Shown in pieces: positions 8,662 through 17,292 of a stretch of 64,000 bases of DNA. The DNA lies in the NCBI RefSeq assembly GCF_020034655.1, contig NZ_JAIQDJ010000008.1:1-64000 (forward strand), in the 5' to 3' direction. Under the pieces are notes generated by a model. That model was not told where the DNA came from, did no database searches, and saw only the letters and a program-made list of their open reading frames with translations. Source of the DNA: Thermomonas beijingensis (GTDB lineage Bacteria > Pseudomonadota > Gammaproteobacteria > Xanthomonadales > Xanthomonadaceae). The translations under genes were made by a program, and so were the position numbers. Position 1 is the stretch's first letter, and each line of letters begins with the position of its first letter.

Positions 8662-11541
8662 ATGAACAACCACGCCGCAGAGCAGCGCCGCCACGCTTTG
8701 GAAATCTTCGATGCGGTAGTTGATCTTGCCGCGAGTGCACGCGGCAACAAGCTGACCGAGTTGTGTGGTGATGATGCCGCGTTGCGCGCACAAGTACAGG
8801 CCCTGCTGGATGCCGATGCGGCCGCCACGGAGCCGTTTAGCGGCAACGCAGATGTGTGGGGGGGGGCACTCGGGCATGAGGAGAGTCCGCAACACGACCC
8901 CATGCTTGGCCGCAGTATCGGCGCGTGGAAAATCATTGACGTCATCGGCCGCGGCGGCATGGGCGCGGTGTATGCGGCGGAGCGCAGTGATGGTGCGTAT
9001 GCGCAGCACGCGGCACTCAAGCTGATTCGCGCCAGCGCGGATTCACAAGCGGCGCGTGAGCGTTTCCTGCGTGAGCGACAAATTCTTGCGGGCTTGCAAC
9101 ACCCCAATATCGCGCGGTTATTGGACGGCGGATTCAGCGCTGAGGGCGAACCCTATTTCGTGATGGAGCGTATCGATGGCGTGGCCATCGACCGTTGGTG
9201 CGATGTGCACACACTCGGCCTGCGTGAACGCATCGTGTTGTTCTTGCAGGTGCTCGACGCGGTGCGTTATGCACATCGGAACCTGGTCGTACACCGCGAC
9301 CTCAAGCCGTCCAATTTATTGGTGGATACCGAAGGCCGGGTGAAGCTGCTCGACTTCGGCATCGCCAAGCAATTGGCCGATGCCGAAGCCACGGCGACCC
9401 TCGATCGCGCACTCACCTTTGAATACGCCAGCCCCGAACAGCTGCATGACGCGCCGATCACCACCGCCACCGACCTCTGGCAGTTGGGCGTGATCTTGCA
9501 TCGCTTGTTATCGGGCGCGCATCCGTTCGGGCTGACCCGCGACACCCCGGTCGCCAGCCAGCTGCAGCAGCTGGAACGCGAGCCCGAACCGCTGACCCGG
9601 GCTGCTTCCAGCGCACCCGCAGAACAAGCAGCGCTACGCGGCGGATTGAGCCCGACGGCACTTTCCAAGGCGCTACGCGGCAGCCTCGCCGACATCGTGC
9701 AAGCGTGTTTGCGTCGCAACCCCGAGCAGCGCTATGCCTCCGCCGATGCTCTGGCGAATGATTTGAAGGCGTGGTTGGACAACCGCCCAATCGCTGCCGT
9801 GCCGCTGTCGCGCATGCAGCGCACGCGACTGTGGCTGCGCCGCAACCGTGCGCTGGCGGCTTCGCTGGCGGCAATTACCGTGGCGCTGCTTGCTGGCACC
9901 GGGGTGGCGTTGTGGCAGGCGCGGGAGGCGCGCACGCAAGCGCAGATCGCGCAGCGTGAAAGTGACAGCGCACGCACCACGCTGGCGTTCCTCACCGATA
10001 CGCTGGCCGCCGCATCGCCCGATCAAGCGATGAGTACCGATGTCAGCGTCCGCCAACTACTCGACCAGGCACGCACGCAACTCGATCAGAAGCGGCTCGA
10101 TCCGCAAGTGAAGCAGTCGGTGCAACGGCTACTTGGGCGACTGTACACGTCGCTGGGCGAACCGAAGACCGCCGCCGCCTTGCTCGAACAAGGTCTGCGC
10201 GGGGTAACGCCGTCCAGCCGCGAAGAGGCACTGCTGCTGGCCAGCGACCTGGATGCCTACTCCAGCGCCTTGGGCACGCTGGAGCGCGGCAAGGCATCGC
10301 TGGCAATCGCGCAACGTGCGGCCACGCTGCGTGGCAGATTCGCATCCGACGATCCCGCGCAGCAGCTCTACATCCATGACCAGCTGGGAATCGCGTACTA
10401 CCGCAACGGCGACAACAAACAGGCAGAGCAGGAGTGGCTGCAAGTGCTGGCGCTGGCACGCAGCATGAAGGATCCGCCGCGAGACGTGGTGATCAACAGT
10501 AGCCAGACTCTTTCCTCGATGTTGTCGTTCAACGGCGATTACAAGCGAGCCCTGCAGATCGTCGACCAGGGCATCGCCTTTGCCGACCGCAGCGGTATCC
10601 CGGCCGATCATCCGATGCGCATCAACCTGCTGCGCTCACGCGCCGAAGCCCTGCTCAAACTGGGCGATGCCAGGTCCGCCGAACCCGTGATCCGCCGAGC
10701 CATTGCCCTGCAACGCAAGACCACCAGCGACACCGGCAACCACATGGCGACGCTGCAGAACACACTTGGCCTTGTACTCAACGATCTGGGGCGCTACCGC
10801 GAAGGCCTTCAGGCAATCGCCCAAGGCGAATCAATCGGAAGCGCGGCGACACCAGCACCAACCGAGCGCGCGATTTCGCTGATGAACCTGTCTGGAACCA
10901 ACGAAAATGCCGGCGATTACGCCGCGGCGCTGGCGCTGGGCAAGCAAGCGCTGGCCCTGCTGGATGCAGCCGGTCTCTCCGCTGACGATCCGCAACGCCG
11001 CATGTTGGAGCGTAATTACGTGCGGAGCCTCGGTCTTGCCGGGCAGCAAGCCGAGGCCTTCAAGCGCATGCAGGCCCTGCGCGAACGCGCACGCACATTG
11101 GATGGCGAGGATTCGGCCGAATACGCCTTGACGACGTGGCAGTTGGTCGTGATTGCCCGACACCTGCACGACCCGGCACGTGGCCTGCCGCTGCTGGCGG
11201 AAGCCCGCAAGCGCTGGTCCGCGCTGGTGCCGAACACCCATCCGGTGTTTACCCATGCGCTGCGTGCAGAAGCCTCATTTGCACGCGATAGCGGCGATCT
11301 TGCGCACGCAGAAACCTTGCAGCGCGAGGCTATCGGCAAGTTTGAAGCGGCGGGCGCACTGCCAGTCGACCTTGCCATTGCGCACGAAGAACTTGCCGGC
11401 ATCCTGTTCGACCGCGATGATAAAAACGGGGCTCGCCAGTTGCTTGAACACGCGCTACCTGTATTGCGCGAAGCGTTATTGCCGCAAGAAAACAGCCGCG
11501 CCGATGCCGAGTCGCTGGCGCACAAATTAGGCATGCGCTAG
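8662..11541 (+). CDS. Membrane-anchored Ser/Thr protein kinase with C-terminal TPR-like region
   Basis: 959 residues. The kinase domain (about 88-375) has the glycine-rich loop GRGGMGAVY (96-104), Lys120, the catalytic HRDLKPSN (211-218), DFG at 231-233 and ASPEQ near 256-260, so it should be active. One transmembrane segment (about 398-418) puts a long helical, TPR-like sensory region (about 430-959) on the other side. The ATG at 8662 is favoured over a long upstream extension inside the preceding gene. Unlike its paralogue at 51250 it has no ECF sigma gene beside it. A run of nine G (8858-8866, codons 66-69) sits between an N-terminal helical segment and the kinase domain. Confidence 0.88.
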   Translation: MNNHAAEQRRHALEIFDAVVDLAASARGNKLTELCGDDAALRAQVQALLDADAAATEPFSGNADVWGGALGHEESPQHDPMLGRSIGAWKIIDVIGRGGMGAVYAAERSDGAYAQHAALKLIRASADSQAARERFLRERQILAGLQHPNIARLLDGGFSAEGEPYFVMERIDGVAIDRWCDVHTLGLRERIVLFLQVLDAVRYAHRNLVVHRDLKPSNLLVDTEGRVKLLDFGIAKQLADAEATATLDRALTFEYASPEQLHDAPITTATDLWQLGVILHRLLSGAHPFGLTRDTPVASQLQQLEREPEPLTRAASSAPAEQAALRGGLSPTALSKALRGSLADIVQACLRRNPEQRYASADALANDLKAWLDNRPIAAVPLSRMQRTRLWLRRNRALAASLAAITVALLAGTGVALWQAREARTQAQIAQRESDSARTTLAFLTDTLAAASPDQAMSTDVSVRQLLDQARTQLDQKRLDPQVKQSVQRLLGRLYTSLGEPKTAAALLEQGLRGVTPSSREEALLLASDLDAYSSALGTLERGKASLAIAQRAATLRGRFASDDPAQQLYIHDQLGIAYYRNGDNKQAEQEWLQVLALARSMKDPPRDVVINSSQTLSSMLSFNGDYKRALQIVDQGIAFADRSGIPADHPMRINLLRSRAEALLKLGDARSAEPVIRRAIALQRKTTSDTGNHMATLQNTLGLVLNDLGRYREGLQAIAQGESIGSAATPAPTERAISLMNLSGTNENAGDYAAALALGKQALALLDAAGLSADDPQRRMLERNYVRSLGLAGQQAEAFKRMQALRERARTLDGEDSAEYALTTWQLVVIARHLHDPARGLPLLAEARKRWSALVPNTHPVFTHALRAEASFARDSGDLAHAETLQREAIGKFEAAGALPVDLAIAHEELAGILFDRDDKNGARQLLEHALPVLREALLPQENSRADAESLAHKLGMR
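8858..8866 (+). repeat. G9 homopolymer inside the kinase reading frame
   Basis: Nine consecutive G encode part of VWGGA just before the kinase domain. Gain or loss of one G would frameshift the gene and abolish the kinase. Tracts of this kind can be contingency loci, but a single sequence cannot show variation. Confidence 0.9.
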
Positions 11542-11804
11542 CCCTTGCTTGGTGCCGCCACTTTTTTCTCGCTCACCATCGCCTTGCCGGACTTCACGCA
11601 TTCTTGTTGCGCGGCTTTCCCGCCTGCGCCATCGAGCATGTCCGCGCAGCAGGACGCGATCTGTTTGTCGCTTCTGGCATGCTGGTATTTGACGCATTGT
11701 TCGGCGGCGCCCTTGCCGCCGTTGACCGAATCGGCGTGCGCGGTCGGCGCCAATGCGGCACAAGCGAGGATGAAGGGCAAGGTGATCTTGAAGCTCCGAA
11801 TCAT
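11538..11804 (-). CDS. Small cysteine-containing exported protein
   Basis: 88 residues with a clear signal peptide (MIRSFKITLPFILACAALA, cleavage near AHA-DS). The mature part is short and Lys-rich, with four cysteines (one in CVKY, a CC pair, and one in ECVKSG) that could form disulfides in the periplasm. I do not recognise a family. The start overlaps the stop of the upstream gene as ATGA, with GGGAG ahead, so translation is probably coupled. It overlaps the convergent kinase gene by 4 bases at its 3' end. Confidence 0.65.
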   Translation of the reverse strand: MIRSFKITLPFILACAALAPTAHADSVNGGKGAAEQCVKYQHARSDKQIASCCADMLDGAGGKAAQQECVKSGKAMVSEKKVAAPSKG

Positions 11805-12811
11805 GATGTGCTCCCAGTGATGAGGGTTCCCGGCATGTGGTGCCCGCTTGACGCGCGCCGGGATTCGCGTCGGGCGAAAGGCGTGTCCGGCGAGACCGCG
11901 ACCGTGCCGCCGCCGGCATTGGCGGAGTAGGCATTGCCGGCGATGGCGAATGACATCCCGGTCTGTTGGTACTGGGTCGAGAACGATGATCCGACGGTCA
12001 TCGACAGGATCAGGCAGTCGTAATGCCCGTCAGCCAGGCGACCGCCGCTGGCAGCGGCCGCGCCGGTGGTGGGTGCCGACGCAGCGGTGGGTGCAACCGG
12101 CGACAACATTCCGCCAAGAACCTGCGGTTCGACATGCAGCAGCTTCCGGCTGAAGCCGGCGGCCATCGTCCTGGCCTGCTCGACCTGCGTGGCATTGCCG
12201 TGCTGCTTGCCGTCCACGTAGAACACCAGCGGCAGGCCGGCGGCGGCGAGCAGAACGTCGTAGCGCGCGGTCTTGTCCTTGTCCGGGGCGCGGGCGATGT
12301 CCGACTGCGCCAGACTCGCATTGAGTGAATCGAACAGTCGCTGCTGCGCGTCGGCATCCGGCTCCCGTTCGGTCTGCACGGTCGCCACGGAGGCGATGAA
12401 GAAGGTCATCGCGCCGGCGATCGTGTTCTGCCACTTGCCCTTGTACTTCAGCGCGAACATCTCCTTGCCCGCGCCAGCCAGTTGCAGGATCTGCCGCTGT
12501 TCCTCCGGCGAGTTGCCCAGGCTGTCGGCCAGCTGCTGCACCGCGTCGCCGCCCGCCACCGGGGTGAACAGCGTGGCCGTCGGCGAGGTGGGGCGGCTGG
12601 GTGCCACGCTGCTGCCCGGCGTGACCTTGCCGCCATAGCGCGGGTACTTGGCGCAGACATCCGGCAGGCGCTCGTGCTTGCGCAGTGCGCTGTCGCAGAT
12701 GGCGGTGTCCATGATCTGGTGGCTGATGGCGCTGTTGACCAGCCATTGCTGCGCATGTGTGGCCGGCGCGCACGCCAGCATGGCAAGGAGGGCGAGATGA
12801 CGCGTTTTCAT
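11801..12811 (-). CDS. Exported protein resembling DUF6683, odd C-terminus
   Basis: 336 residues starting at the ATG at 12811, which begins a signal peptide (MKTRHLALLAMLACAPATHAQ). The middle is helical, with a central FFIASV segment and a Leu-rich region, resembling DUF6683 proteins of Xanthomonadales as I recall them. The C-terminal part (about 260-310) looks like a small beta domain (HYDCLILSMTVG...). The last 25 residues turn into Arg/Ser-rich sequence, which may reflect a frameshift or a degraded end. It is the fourth of five consecutive minus-strand genes for exported proteins. Function is unknown. Confidence 0.55.
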   Translation of the reverse strand: MKTRHLALLAMLACAPATHAQQWLVNSAISHQIMDTAICDSALRKHERLPDVCAKYPRYGGKVTPGSSVAPSRPTSPTATLFTPVAGGDAVQQLADSLGNSPEEQRQILQLAGAGKEMFALKYKGKWQNTIAGAMTFFIASVATVQTEREPDADAQQRLFDSLNASLAQSDIARAPDKDKTARYDVLLAAAGLPLVFYVDGKQHGNATQVEQARTMAAGFSRKLLHVEPQVLGGMLSPVAPTAASAPTTGAAAASGGRLADGHYDCLILSMTVGSSFSTQYQQTGMSFAIAGNAYSANAGGGTVAVSPDTPFARRESRRASSGHHMPGTLITGSTS

Positions 12812-12860
12812 CCGGAAGCTCCGGCAAGGAGAGTGCAATGCCACACGATCCCGTGCCCAC

Positions 12861-13427
12861 TCATGTCGCACCCCCGCAGTTGTCCACGGGCGTCAGGGTG
12901 AAATGCTCGCCACCGCTGGTAGTGCGCGACTGGCTGCCGGCGGTGGTGGTGCCGCCGCCTTCGGTGGTCAGCGTGCCCGGCTTGTCTGCGCCATCGGGGA
13001 ATTCGATGTGATAGCGCCCGCCGGCACTCCAATGCAGGCCGGGAATGTTGGGTGTGCGCACGAACTTGTAGGTGCCGTCCACGCCGCCGCTGAATGCCAC
13101 CCCGAACATCCTGCCGTTGAGCACAAAGCTCTGGCTGATATCGCAAATGGTGTCATCCACCGGGTCACCGCTGCCGCCAACCACGTGGTAAGCGCGTGGT
13201 GCGACAGCTGCACCGATCCCGCCACAACGCGGGCGTTTGTCGTTTTCATCCGTGCGTGGCGCATTGGTGCATGGTTCTTCCGGCGGCGCAGTTGTTGCAA
13301 CGGGTGCATTTGCTGCTGCAGGCACGGGTTGGGAGGGCGCTGCAGTGTGTGGTTCCTGCTTCGGTGCGCAGGCAACAAGCAACACAAGTGCAGTGGTGCA
13401 AAGGATGGGCCATGCGGATCTGGGCAT
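12861..13427 (-). CDS. Uncharacterised lipoprotein, paralogue of the 13552-14139 gene
   Basis: 188 residues from the ATG at 13427. A lipoprotein signal ends in LVAC (lipid Cys near residue 20), followed by a Pro/Ala-rich linker. The core carries PRTDENDKRPRCGG, then a beta-rich region with two conserved cysteines (TICDIS and DNCGG). The next gene upstream has the same arrangement with PRTDPNDQRPRCAG and ACDIT, so the two arose by duplication. No enzyme motif is visible. It is probably anchored in the outer membrane. The longer frame start at 13499 would bury the signal peptide. Confidence 0.6.
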   Translation of the reverse strand: MPRSAWPILCTTALVLLVACAPKQEPHTAAPSQPVPAAANAPVATTAPPEEPCTNAPRTDENDKRPRCGGIGAAVAPRAYHVVGGSGDPVDDTICDISQSFVLNGRMFGVAFSGGVDGTYKFVRTPNIPGLHWSAGGRYHIEFPDGADKPGTLTTEGGGTTTAGSQSRTTSGGEHFTLTPVDNCGGAT

Positions 13428-13551
13428 GTGCAGGGTCCGTGGAGGTTGCGTGGTCATTCCACTGGGTTGTCGGGAGTCGCTTGTCGTGGGGGACATCACT
13501 TAGCGCAGCCTCCCCACCAGTGGCTGTGGGTCCGCAGGCTGCAGTGGCGGA

Positions 13552-14139
13552 TCATGGCGTGGCTTCGCAGTGATCAATCCGCGTCCATTGGTCGGTAAAC
13601 GTCTGGTGTACGGCTTTTGCTTGCACGGTCAGGCCCGAGCCACGCCCGGTCACTGCGGCGGCGGCGGTGTAGGTCGCGGTCATCTTGTCTTCCGGGCCGT
13701 CAAGCGTGTAGGTGTATGCGGTATTGGCCATGCCGCCGCCACCGGCAAACACCCAGTCCACCTTGCCGCTTTTGCGGTCGTTGGGCGTGTACTTCAAGGT
13801 GATCATGCCGCGCCCGACTTTGCCGCTGAACGGCCGGGTGATGTCGCAGGCGGTGAAGGATTCGCCGTTTTCCAAGGTGATGCGATAGGCGTGCGAATCG
13901 CTGGCCTGCGGACTGCCCATGCCAGCGCAGCGCGGGCGTTGGTCATTGGGATCGGTGCGCGGTTCGTGGGTGCATTTTTCGTCTTGCGGATTTTTCACCT
14001 GAAGCGCGGGAGACTGTGCTGCCATGCTCGAGGGCGGCGGCGATCCGGATTTGTGCGCGTCGTTCGGAGCCTGATCTGGCGAACACGCCGCCAACACGCA
14101 CAGCGCAAATGGCGCACAACAACGTAGTGCAGGATGCAT
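13552..14139 (-). CDS. Uncharacterised lipoprotein, paralogue of the 12861-13427 gene
   Basis: 195 residues with a lipobox LAAC (Cys19). A Ser/Pro-rich linker leads to CTHEPRTDPNDQRPRC, the block shared with the next gene, then a beta-rich domain with ACDITRPF and a final cysteine in DHCEATP. The pairs of conserved cysteines suggest disulfides in the periplasm or at the outer membrane. Function is unknown. It follows sodC on the same strand with a 76-base gap and precedes its paralogue by 124 bases. Confidence 0.6.
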   Translation of the reverse strand: MHPALRCCAPFALCVLAACSPDQAPNDAHKSGSPPPSSMAAQSPALQVKNPQDEKCTHEPRTDPNDQRPRCAGMGSPQASDSHAYRITLENGESFTACDITRPFSGKVGRGMITLKYTPNDRKSGKVDWVFAGGGGMANTAYTYTLDGPEDKMTATYTAAAAVTGRGSGLTVQAKAVHQTFTDQWTRIDHCEATP

Positions 14140-14215
14140 GGGAAATATCCGCCAGGGGTGTTCTCTGCTCTAGCGGAAAAATGCGCCGGAACCGGACAAC
14201 CGCCCGCGAACAGGT

Positions 14216-14791
14216 TTATGGCGTGGCGCGAATCACCCCGCAGGCCACCCGCGCACCGGCATTGCCGGCCGGCTGGCTGCTGTAATCGTCGGCATTGGCG
14301 TGGACGATGATGGCACGGCCCACGATGTCGGTGGCTGCACTGCCCCCCAAACCGACGCCATCCACTTGCACAGCCACATGCGCCACGCCATTGGCATTGG
14401 CGATCAGGTTGTCGCTATCCCCCGCATGGTGTGCACCGTGCCCGGCGCGGCCATGCGGCTGCATCGCCGGGTTGAAGTGGCCGCCGGCGCTGGCCGCATC
14501 CACTGCGCTGCAATCGCCTTTTTCGTGGATGTGAAAGCCGTGGCTGCTGCCTGGCGTCAGACCACCGATATCACCACGGATGTACACGCCTGCGCCCATT
14601 GGCAGCAAGGTGAGTTTGCCGCTGACCAAGCTGCCGGAAGCCGAGGCGAGGTTGGCCACGGCTTGCTTGCTGGTGCTGATGGCAGCGGGGGTTGCTTGCG
14701 TGGGTTTGGGGGCGACCGCCGGCTGGCTGGCACAGGCGGCCAGCATCAAGGGGAAGACCATCGACAGGCTGGATGCGGTATGGCGGTGCAT
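14216..14791 (-). CDS. sodC: Superoxide dismutase [Cu-Zn], lipoprotein form
   Basis: 191 residues. SodC disproportionates superoxide in the periplasm. Metal ligands are visible in GFHIHEKGDC (copper histidines) and GGHFNP, then HGAHHAGDSDNL, and GRAIIVHANADDY (copper His). The conserved cysteines in GDCSA and VACGVI should form the family disulfide. The signal ends in MLAAC, so it is probably lipid-anchored. The loop here reads GDSDNL where GDLPNL is usual. It heads a run of genes for exported proteins transcribed in the same direction, so those may share an envelope-stress role (inference). Confidence 0.92.
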   Translation of the reverse strand: MHRHTASSLSMVFPLMLAACASQPAVAPKPTQATPAAISTSKQAVANLASASGSLVSGKLTLLPMGAGVYIRGDIGGLTPGSSHGFHIHEKGDCSAVDAASAGGHFNPAMQPHGRAGHGAHHAGDSDNLIANANGVAHVAVQVDGVGLGGSAATDIVGRAIIVHANADDYSSQPAGNAGARVACGVIRATP

Positions 14792-14815
14792 GGTGTTCTC
14801 CTGTGCGGGTTTGCG

Positions 14816-16234
14816 TCAGCTAATCGGTGCTTGCTTGCGTGAGCTGCCCAACTTGCGGGTAATCGTATTGCGGCCCAACCCGAGAGCTTGGGCCGCGTCA
14901 CCACGATGCCCGTCGCAGTGAGCCAGTGCCGCGTCCAACAAGGCTTGTTCGAACTGCGCCTTGGCCAGTGCGTGCAACTCGGGGGTATGTTGGCGCAACT
15001 GCTGTTGCGCCCATGTCGATAACGGCTGCGTCCAGCTAACGGCGACGTTGCCGGCGTGTGCAACCGCGCCGGGCAGAGTGTCGGCCAAATCCTGCACGCC
15101 GATGCTGTCGCCTGGGGCCAATGCAGCCAAGCGCCAACACAGGTTTTCCAACTCACGCACATTGCCCGGCCAAGCGTGTGCTTGCAGGCGTTCGAATGCA
15201 GCGTTGCTGAACTGTTTGACAGGCAGTTGCAGGCGCTGCGCGGCATGCGCCAGAAAGCGCGCAGCCAGCTCGGGAATATCTTCGCTGCGCTCACGCAGGG
15301 GTGGCAGCGGCAGCCGCACCACATTCAAGCGATGCAGCAAATCGGCGCGAAACCGCCCGGCATCGACCAAGGCTTCCAGCGGCTGATGGGTGGCTGCGAT
15401 CAAGCGCACATCCACGCGGATCAGCTCGCGCCCACCGACGCGGTAAAACTCGCCCTCGGCCAGTACGCGCAACAACCGCGTTTGCAGTGCCGCTGGCATG
15501 TCGCCGATTTCATCCAGAAACAGGGTACCGCCATCGGCCTGTTCGAAACGGCCGATATGGCGTTTGCTGGCTCCTGTGAATGCACCAGCCTCGTGGCCGA
15601 AGAGTTCGGACTCCAGCAATTCGGATGGGATCGCTGCGGTATTCAGCGCGACAAACGGTCGCGTGGCACGCGGGGATTCGCGATGCAGCGCACGTGCCAC
15701 CAACTCCTTTCCGGTACCGGTTTCGCCGGTGACCAAGACCGACAACGGTACCTGCGCCAACCGGCCAATGGCACGAAACAGAGCACGCATCGCCGGCGCA
15801 TGGCCCACCAGCAGGCTGCCATCGGCAGCGGCCGGCGCAATGACGGGAGTGGCGACAGGGGTGGGCTGTGGCAAGGCGCGGCGGACCAGTGCCACCGCTT
15901 CATCCAGATCGAACGGTTTGGACAAAAACTCGTGCGCGCCGCCGCGAAACGCGCCGGCGGTGCTGGCCACATCGGTATAGGCCGACATCACGATCACCGG
16001 CAGTTGCGGCTGCGCCGCTTTGAGTTTGTCCAGCAGCTGCAGGCCACCGTCGCCGGGCATGCGCACATCGGTGATCACCAGTGCCGGTACCGTGCCGGTG
16101 TGCAGCATGTCGAGGGCATCGGCTGCATTGCTGAAAGCTTCCACCGCGTAGCCGGCATCGCGCAATGCGGTAGCCAAGACATAGCGCACGGCGTGGTCGT
16201 CATCCACCACCCACAGACCTACCGGCTCAGTCAT
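14816..16234 (-). CDS. ntrC: Nitrogen regulator NtrC (sigma-54 activator)
   Basis: 472 residues. A receiver domain (1-120, phospho-acceptor Asp56 in ITDVRMPG) is followed by an AAA+ domain with Walker A GETGTGKE, the sigma-54-contacting GAFTGA loop and LFLDEIGDMP. A FIS-type helix-turn-helix lies at the C-terminus (GDAAQALGLGRNTITRKLG). It activates sigma-54 promoters under nitrogen limitation. It overlaps ntrB by 8 bases and forms an operon with it. Matching binding sites are seen upstream of glnA and at the ntrB start. Confidence 0.95.
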   Translation of the reverse strand: MTEPVGLWVVDDDHAVRYVLATALRDAGYAVEAFSNAADALDMLHTGTVPALVITDVRMPGDGGLQLLDKLKAAQPQLPVIVMSAYTDVASTAGAFRGGAHEFLSKPFDLDEAVALVRRALPQPTPVATPVIAPAAADGSLLVGHAPAMRALFRAIGRLAQVPLSVLVTGETGTGKELVARALHRESPRATRPFVALNTAAIPSELLESELFGHEAGAFTGASKRHIGRFEQADGGTLFLDEIGDMPAALQTRLLRVLAEGEFYRVGGRELIRVDVRLIAATHQPLEALVDAGRFRADLLHRLNVVRLPLPPLRERSEDIPELAARFLAHAAQRLQLPVKQFSNAAFERLQAHAWPGNVRELENLCWRLAALAPGDSIGVQDLADTLPGAVAHAGNVAVSWTQPLSTWAQQQLRQHTPELHALAKAQFEQALLDAALAHCDGHRGDAAQALGLGRNTITRKLGSSRKQAPIS

Positions 16235-17258
16235 GACTTGGCTCCGATAGTGGCAGCAACAGGGTGAATACGGTATGCCCGGGGCGCGAGCGCCAAGTCA
16301 ACGATCCGCGATGCTCACGCGCGATCTGCTGGGTCAGCGCCAGCCCCAAGCCGGTGCCGTCGGCGCGACCGCTGACCAAGGGCAGCAAGACATGTTCGGC
16401 CAACTCTGTCGGAATGCCGCAGCCGTCATCGACGATATCCAGACGCAATGCCTGCGCATGCACGGCATCAAAAATGCGCGCGGCATGCTCCACCCGGGTG
16501 CGCAATTGCACCACGCTGGCACCGGCTTCCAGCGCGTTGCGCACCAAGTTCCACACCGCTTGGGTCAGGCGGTCAGCATCACCTTCGACATCTGGCAAAG
16601 ACGGGTCGTAGTCGCGCTGCAAACGGGTCACCCAGCCGGCATCGGTTTCGGCCAAGCGCAGCACACGCTCCAATACCTCGTGGATATTCAACGGTGCAAA
16701 CGCACGCGGCGGTGCCGGTGACAGCAAGCGATCCACCAGCGTGGCCAAGCGCTCCACTTCGGCCTCGATCAAGCCGGTCAATGCACGGCTGTCGGCATCA
16801 CCACGGCGCGCCAGCAATTGCGCCGCGCCCTTGATGCCGGCCAGTGGATTGCGCAGTTCATGAGCCAAACCTTTCAGCGACGCACTCAGCGCCGCCGGCA
16901 GCGATTGGGTATGGGTGTCGCTGCCGAACTCATCGACCGGGTGCAGCTCCAGCCAGCGGCCGCTGGTGGCGCACGGTGCTAGCCATAAGTCGGCAAACTG
17001 CAGCTCGTCACTGCCGGGGGCGGCCAAGGCCACCCGCCGCAAGCGTTGCGGGGCATCGGTGTCGACTTGCAGGGCGACGGCCAGCGTTTGTGTCTGCCGT
17101 TCCAGCGCTGCCGCCGGCGTGCCCAACAGGCGGCGGCGACTCACGCTTAGCCAGCGCCCTGCCGCCAGATTGGTGTGCGCCACGCGGCCATCGGTATCCA
17201 ACCACAGCAATGGCGTGGTCAGGTCATCCAGGATGTCGAACGGCAACGGGGCAGGCAT
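16227..17258 (-). CDS. ntrB: Nitrogen sensor kinase NtrB
   Basis: 343 residues, soluble. An N-terminal PAS-like domain (LLWLDTDGRVAHTN, about 10-120) is followed by the histidine box HELRNPLAGIKGAA with His133, and an ATPase domain with an N-box (LVRNALEAG), G1 (DDGCGIP) and G2 (GTGLGLAL). It phosphorylates or dephosphorylates NtrC under control of PII protein. The start codon lies inside a 19-bp palindrome that fits an NtrC site. The short 34-base gap to the upstream amidase gene suggests its promoter lies in or before that gene. Confidence 0.94.
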   Translation of the reverse strand: MPAPLPFDILDDLTTPLLWLDTDGRVAHTNLAAGRWLSVSRRRLLGTPAAALERQTQTLAVALQVDTDAPQRLRRVALAAPGSDELQFADLWLAPCATSGRWLELHPVDEFGSDTHTQSLPAALSASLKGLAHELRNPLAGIKGAAQLLARRGDADSRALTGLIEAEVERLATLVDRLLSPAPPRAFAPLNIHEVLERVLRLAETDAGWVTRLQRDYDPSLPDVEGDADRLTQAVWNLVRNALEAGASVVQLRTRVEHAARIFDAVHAQALRLDIVDDGCGIPTELAEHVLLPLVSGRADGTGLGLALTQQIAREHRGSLTWRSRPGHTVFTLLLPLSEPSHD

Positions 17259-17276
17259 TGCACTAATTTAGTGCAA
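17258..17276. promoter_or_regulatory. NtrC-like operator at the ntrB start codon
   Basis: TTGCACTAATTTAGTGCAA is a perfect 9-bp inverted repeat around a central T and contains GCAC-N7-GTGC, the core of the NtrC consensus. It touches the first base of the ntrB start codon. In enterobacteria a similar site autoregulates the ntrBC promoter, so autorepression is likely here (inference). Confidence 0.65.
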
Positions 17277-17292
17277 ACCCGGGGTCGTGTGG

